Assembly: GCA_937880545.1 (NCBI GenBank)
Contig: CALFKA010000118.1
Span: forward strand, 1 to 9,313
Length of the DNA: 9,313 bases
DNA from: an uncultured Clostridia bacterium
GTDB taxonomy: Bacteria > Bacillota > Clostridia > Peptostreptococcales > Acidaminobacteraceae
Reading direction: 5' to 3'
Shown: piece by piece, positions 6,596 through 9,313 of the stretch
How positions within the stretch are numbered: position 1 is the stretch's first letter
How the letters are laid out: every line of letters starts with the position of its first letter
Notes under the pieces: model-generated
What the model saw: only the letters and a program-made list of their open reading frames with translations
Databases searched by the model: none
Told to the model about the DNA's origin: nothing
Position numbers and translations under genes: made by a program

Positions 6596-6619
6596 ACCGG
6601 GAGATATTCTCTCGGTTTT
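6596..6619 (+). terminator. Intrinsic terminator of the glutaredoxin-lipoprotein operon
   Basis: ACCGGGAGA (6596-6604) pairs with TCTCTCGGT (6608-6616) across a TAT loop, with one G-U pair. TTTT (6616-6619) follows at the stem base. It starts just after the stop codon at 6592-6594. Confidence 0.8.
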
Positions 6620-6637
6620 GTCATATGCAAGTGTTTT

Positions 6638-6667
6638 TTGTTTTAACCATCCGGAACATGATACTAT
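6638..6667 (+). promoter_or_regulatory. Probable mscL promoter
   Basis: A TTGTTT hexamer (6638-6643) and an extended -10, TGA-TACTAT (6659-6667), are separated by 18 bp. They lie between the upstream terminator and the mscL RBS GGAGG (6675-6679). The hexamers are only moderate matches, but a promoter is needed here because the upstream operon ends at 6619. Initiation near 6674 would leave the RBS very close to the 5' end, so the exact -10 is uncertain. Confidence 0.4.
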
Positions 6668-6689
6668 TAATCTTGGAGGTAATTTCATT

Positions 6690-7139
6690 ATGATAAAAGA
6701 ATTTAAAGAATTCATTGCTCGTGGAAACGCCATGCAACTGGCCGTCGGTGTCATCATCGGCGCAGCATTTGGCGCCATCGTGGGAAGTCTGGTCAATGAC
6801 ATCATCATGCCGATTCTTTCTCTCTTCACAGGAGGCCTGGACTTCTCAAACCTGTTTTTCACTCTTGACGGGTCTTCGTTCCCGACACTCGCTGCGGCAC
6901 AGGAAGCCGGTGTAGCGGTCGTCGCCTACGGAAGCTTCATCAACGCCATCATTTCATTTCTTGTCATTGCGTTTGTCATCTTTTTGATCGTCAAAGGCGT
7001 AAACAAGCTTCAGAAGGAAGAGGAGGCAGAAGAAGTCACCACCAAAACCTGTCCTCACTGTGCGACGGAGATTCCCCTGGAAGCTACTCGTTGCCCCCAC
7101 TGCACCTCAGAACTTTCTATCGTAGAAGTTACAGAATAA
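6690..7139 (+). CDS. mscL: Large-conductance mechanosensitive channel MscL with C-terminal zinc-ribbon-like tail
   Basis: MscL is the pentameric emergency-release channel that opens under membrane tension during hypo-osmotic shock. The 149-residue product starts MIKEFKEFIARGNAMQLAVG, the conserved N-terminal helix leading into TM1 (about 15-45, with GAAFGAIVGSLVNDIIMP). A periplasmic-side loop follows (about 50-78), then TM2 (about 80-104). After a charged coiled segment KLQKEEEAEE the tail holds Cys121, Cys124, Cys134 and Cys137 in a CX2C-X9-CX2C pattern, reading CPHC twice. Similar rubredoxin/zinc-ribbon-like tails occur in some clostridial MscL proteins and are absent from E. coli MscL. 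GGAGG lies 10 nt before the ATG; the longer upstream frame is not family-like. The gene stands alone between terminators. Confidence 0.95.
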   Translation: MIKEFKEFIARGNAMQLAVGVIIGAAFGAIVGSLVNDIIMPILSLFTGGLDFSNLFFTLDGSSFPTLAAAQEAGVAVVAYGSFINAIISFLVIAFVIFLIVKGVNKLQKEEEAEEVTTKTCPHCATEIPLEATRCPHCTSELSIVEVTE

Positions 7140-7150
7140 TTGTCTAATCA

Positions 7151-7199
7151 CCCATATAATAAGCCTGCTTCTTAAGGGAAGCAGGCTTTTTTATATGGG
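7151..7199 (+). terminator. Long hairpin terminator after mscL
   Basis: The core is a perfect 11-bp stem, AAGCCTGCTTC (7161-7171) with GAAGCAGGCTT (7178-7188), a 6-nt loop and a run of T from 7187 to 7192. An outer pair of arms, CCCATATAA (7151-7159) and TTATATGGG (7191-7199), extends the inverted repeat to 49 bp with only a small internal asymmetry. The core with the T-run is a strong rho-independent terminator. Confidence 0.9.
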
Positions 7200-7330
7200 A
7201 AATTGAACAGAAGCTAGTAAAAATAAGGCTTTGATTCATAATAACTTTCAATAAAAAATACACATAATATATCTATATGCTTGATTCGGGCATTTGTGGT
7301 TAACTGAAAGAACAAAACGCCTCTTTGAAA

Positions 7331-7414
7331 GACGTCTTATAAGGGCGTCTGATATTTGCCATTTCCAGTAACTTGTGAGCCTTCAGGTTACGAAGTGAGA
7401 CAGCCCTGAATAGG
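7331..7414 (+). ncRNA. Two hairpin candidates, possible structured RNA
   Basis: The first hairpin pairs 7331-7338 (GACGTCTT) with 7342-7349 (AGGGCGTC, read with two G-U pairs). The second pairs 7382-7387 (TTCAGG) with 7405-7410 (CCTGAA), plus CC 7380-7381 with GG 7413-7414 past a 2-nt bulge. I do not recognise a known riboswitch or leader class. Neither has a T-run, so they are not simple terminators. Function is unknown. Confidence 0.2.
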
Positions 7415-7484
7415 TACCTTAATAATGGATGTTTTCTATGACTATAAATTTCTCGGTAATTGAACAAAACAGCTATTTATCAAC

Positions 7485-7506
7485 GGAATACCCAATTGGG
7501 TATTCC
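7485..7506. repeat. Perfect 22-bp palindrome, operator-like
   Basis: The half-site GGAATACCCAA (7485-7495) is followed immediately by its exact reverse complement (7496-7506) with no loop. It lies 23 bp before an extended -10 motif. A gapless palindrome of this size suits a dimeric regulator site or cruciform rather than an RNA terminator; there is no adjacent T-run. Confidence 0.75.
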
Positions 7507-7528
7507 TTCTGCTTATATAAACTGCTAC

Positions 7529-7537
7529 TGTTATAAA
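7529..7537 (+). promoter_or_regulatory. Extended -10 promoter candidate downstream of the palindrome
   Basis: TGT-TATAAA (7529-7537) matches the extended -10 consensus except for the last base. No good -35 hexamer is seen. The palindrome at 7485-7506 lies just upstream of where a -35 would be. No intact gene follows directly. Confidence 0.25.
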
Positions 7538-7701
7538 AGTTTGGTACGCAACAATGGAAACCCACCTCAGAAGAAATGGACATATGCCAAGAAACCGGTC
7601 ACTGACTGCATTGCGGAGGAGATAAGCAACTAATGGCTGATATTTGCCGAAAATTATATCCTTAAACTTCCTTAAGAATGGGTAGATGCTCCCTCGTATG
7701 A

Positions 7702-7710
7702 TGGTATAAT
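7702..7710 (+). promoter_or_regulatory. Perfect extended -10 promoter candidate
   Basis: TGG-TATAAT (7702-7710) is an exact TGN-TATAAT. No -35 hexamer is seen at 16-18 bp upstream. If used, transcription would begin near 7717 and give a leader of about 420 nt before the surface-protein gene at 8140. Confidence 0.35.
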
Positions 7711-7768
7711 CGTCCAGAAAAATCCTGATATAGACTGCCTTAAACGTCACTTATCTGCTCTAAACCCC

Positions 7769-7833
7769 GGAAGACGGACATTCCATGCTGATAAGTATGA
7801 CTTAATCGAAATCATCATTACAGGAAGACGGAC
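7769..7833 (+). repeat. Direct repeat of an 11-mer, 54 bp apart
   Basis: GGAAGACGGAC occurs at 7769-7779 and again at 7823-7833. The spacing of 54 bp is a multiple of three, so in the stop-depleted frame both copies encode GRRT. It may be a remnant of an internal repeat, a binding-site pair or coincidence. Confidence 0.4.
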
Positions 7834-8139
7834 CAACAATTGTCACTTTGCTTGGTTGGTATACGATCCCGCCTGTTCTTATGTCGATATTCTTCTGCTC
7901 ATCTACATAGGATGAGTGTGGGAAATGAGTGCTGAATGGAGACTTTTCTGCTTACGGCCAGTACTCTAAAATGGATACCCCTTCTGGACACTCAATGGAT
8001 TCATCACCTTTCAAGATGGATGGAAGAACCAGAATAACCTCATTACTGTTTCGGACTGCTCCGTAGATCGCACGACAACAATAAGACGACTCATCAGACG
8101 AAGTACAAGTATTCCCAAAAGAACCTGGATGGAGGAAGA

Positions 8140-9313
8140 ATGAAAACACACCGACGTATTATCTCTTTCCTGTTGGCTCTGACTTTTCTGTTTACTTCTT
8201 TGATTTCCCCCTCGCTGACATTTGCTCAGACGGTGGATTCTTCCGTGCAGGCTGAAATGCCTGAAGAAGCAGAAGTTATTGAGACGCAGGAGAGTGTTAC
8301 AGAAAAACCTTTAGACGCACCAGAATTGCCGGCGGATATTCCGGTGGAGTTACTCGACGAGGAGAACCCCGAAGAGGTGGTTGAAAGCGCAACTGATCCC
8401 GCGGAGGCACCTATGCTCAATGAGGTGGATACAGACCAACCCGCTACACCTGACTCGTCCGCAGTGACGGAGGATCCTTCTGATGAGAAACCGGTTGTAA
8501 CACCGGAAACTCAGGTTCCGGATTCCGAGCAACAGAGTGAGGTTCCTGAGAAAACACCTGAAACATCACCACCCCCGGAGGTCATGCGGATTATTGGGCC
8601 GGTTGTGCCCACGCACACGTATATCTTTGTCCGTGTGGAAAATGACTCTGACGTGGAGGTTGATCGGCAAATCGTCAAAAATGGCGAAAAATTGTTAGAG
8701 CCGGAAGCTCCCATATTGCCTAATCAGAAATTTGTTGGCTGGTTTGTGGAAGGGGAGACAGAGCCTCTTGACTTTGATGAGTTCATAACCGTAACGGAAA
8801 CAAAAGACATCCGAGTGGTAGCAAAATATGAGAATGTGGTCTATGTCTATTTCCTGCACGACGATACGAATGATGGAGTAGTAAACTATCGCGTGGTCAG
8901 TACAAAAGAACTGCCTCCTGGAGATACGACAGATGGAAGTAACGTTCCTGTTGTTACCTGGCCGGGCAAAGTGTTTGGTCACTGGTCAAAGACTGTCAGT
9001 GATCAGGCATTCGATTTCGCTACATCGATCACTGAGAATCTGCGTCTCTACGCTGTTCTTTATGACAAGTGGACGGTGGACTTCGACACTGAAGGTGGAT
9101 CCTTTGTGCCCCTGCAGACCGTTACCAATGATAAGCAGGCGACGGTCCCTACACCTCCGACTCGTGCAGGCTACAACTTTAGCCACTGGTCAACTGTGCC
9201 GGAAGGTGCTGCCTATGACTTTAATAGTGCTGTCACAGATGACATGACCCTTTATGCCGTGTGGACCCCAAACACGGCTGCCTATACAGTGATCTATTGG
9301 CAGGAAAACCCCG
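8140..9313 (+). CDS. Secreted InlB B-repeat (Listeria-Bacteroides repeat) surface protein, 3' end beyond window
   Basis: The frame is open from the ATG to the window end (391 residues visible). GGAGG lies 4 nt upstream. Residues 1-29 form a signal peptide: MKTHRR, a hydrophobic core and cleavage after LTFA. Residues 30 to about 148 are a low-complexity, acidic, Pro/Glu/Thr/Val-rich stalk. Three units related to InlB B-repeats follow: divergent ones at 158-231 (ending KFVGWF...VVAKYE) and 232-310 (GHWS...LRLYAVLYDKW), and a canonical one at 311-375 (VDFDTEGG, PPTRAGYNFSHWS, DDMTLYAVW). A new module begins at 382 (YTVIYWQENP), typical of very long surface proteins of Gram-positive anaerobes. 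The anchor, for example LPXTG, would lie beyond the window. An adhesin or cell-surface role is inferred. Its codon choice looks similar to the left-hand genes, but its upstream region is AT-rich. Confidence 0.9.
   Translation, partial: MKTHRRIISFLLALTFLFTSLISPSLTFAQTVDSSVQAEMPEEAEVIETQESVTEKPLDAPELPADIPVELLDEENPEEVVESATDPAEAPMLNEVDTDQPATPDSSAVTEDPSDEKPVVTPETQVPDSEQQSEVPEKTPETSPPPEVMRIIGPVVPTHTYIFVRVENDSDVEVDRQIVKNGEKLLEPEAPILPNQKFVGWFVEGETEPLDFDEFITVTETKDIRVVAKYENVVYVYFLHDDTNDGVVNYRVVSTKELPPGDTTDGSNVPVVTWPGKVFGHWSKTVSDQAFDFATSITENLRLYAVLYDKWTVDFDTEGGSFVPLQTVTNDKQATVPTPPTRAGYNFSHWSTVPEGAAYDFNSAVTDDMTLYAVWTPNTAAYTVIYWQENP

Larger units (their letters stand above)
7200..8139. other. About 940 bp without a convincing intact gene
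   Basis: This region is visibly more AT-rich than the flanking genes, especially at 7200-7290. No reading frame on either strand combines good length, an RBS and a recognisable family. It holds two hairpin candidates, a 22-bp palindrome, two extended -10 motifs, a repeated 11-mer and one stop-depleted + frame, listed separately. It may be the regulatory upstream region of the surface-protein gene, a decayed gene, or both. No transposase or terminal inverted repeats were recognised. Confidence 0.6.
7460..8143 (+). pseudogene. Possible decayed gene in one + frame, not recognised
   Basis: In the frame with codons starting at 7460, 228 codons contain only four internal stops (7631, 7673, 7913, 7967) before TGA at 8141. 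About 11 or 12 would be expected for random sequence of this composition. The pieces read like protein, for example KKWTYAKKPVTDCIAEEISN before the first stop and EWVDAPSYDGIIVQKNPDID after the second. The longest piece is 79 codons (7676-7912). No start with an RBS is evident and I recognise no family. A minus-strand frame (7750-7442, 102 codons from GTG) is also open over part of it, so the coding strand is uncertain. It may be a non-coding regulatory region instead. Confidence 0.25.

Noticed and set aside
7633..7665. Ten-codon ORF (MADICRKLYP) after GGAGGA at 7615-7620, possible leader peptide
   Set aside because: Too short, spacing to the RBS is long, and no attenuator hairpin or target gene follows directly.
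7442..7750. 102-codon minus-strand open frame in the gene-poor region
   Set aside because: Hydrophobic-looking, but it has only a GTG start with a weak RBS and no recognised family, and the opposite strand shows a competing stop-depleted frame. Not enough support for a gene.
7200..8139. Insertion sequence remnant
   Set aside because: No transposase motif, terminal inverted repeats or target duplication could be recognised by eye in this region.
7952..8149. 65-codon minus-strand ORF overlapping the surface-protein start
   Set aside because: No RBS or family features, and it overlaps the RBS and start of the well-supported surface protein.

Overview
The window looks like a chromosomal segment of a low-to-moderate GC Gram-positive bacterium (Bacillota). 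RNase M5 and RecU are essentially Bacillota genes, Shine-Dalgarno sites are strong (AGGAGG/GGAGG), and the window holds a lipoprotein and a large secreted InlB-type repeat protein. Two catabolic amidohydrolases, one of the D-aminoacylase type, together with the repeat protein would suit a peptide-fermenting anaerobe such as a Tissierellia/Clostridia-type host. That placement is inference; I cannot assign a genus.

Left arm, + strand, 1-2015: tatD (5'-truncated by the window edge), rnmV (RNase M5) and rsmA/ksgA (16S rRNA dimethyltransferase). The genes overlap by 11 and 20 bp and form the conserved Bacillota RNA-maturation cluster. A bidirectional hairpin terminator at about 2035-2061 separates it from the next block.

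Middle, - strand, 5573-2080: recU (Holliday junction resolvase), a YtcJ-like amidohydrolase and an N-acyl-D-amino-acid deacylase-like enzyme. Their ends overlap by 20 and 8 bp, so this reads as one operon transcribed towards rsmA. The divergent intergenic region upstream of recU (5574-5756) is dense with signals: an extended -10 promoter for recU, a cluster of four DnaA-box-like 9-mers and a near-consensus LexA/DinR-like 14-mer.

Right-centre, + strand, 5757-7139: a glutaredoxin-like protein and a TlpA/ResA-type thioredoxin lipoprotein (4-nt gap, probably coupled), a terminator, then mscL with its own likely promoter, a C-terminal zinc-ribbon-like tail and an unusually long terminator hairpin.

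Right end, 7200-9313: about 940 bp without a convincing intact gene. It is more AT-rich than its surroundings and holds RNA-hairpin candidates, a perfect 22-bp palindrome, two extended -10 promoter candidates and a stretch where one + frame is depleted of stops and may be a decayed gene. It is followed by the 5' part of a secreted, acidic, Pro/Glu-rich surface protein that enters InlB B-type (Listeria-Bacteroides) repeats and runs off the window. I found no intact mobile element, CRISPR array, rRNA or tRNA.
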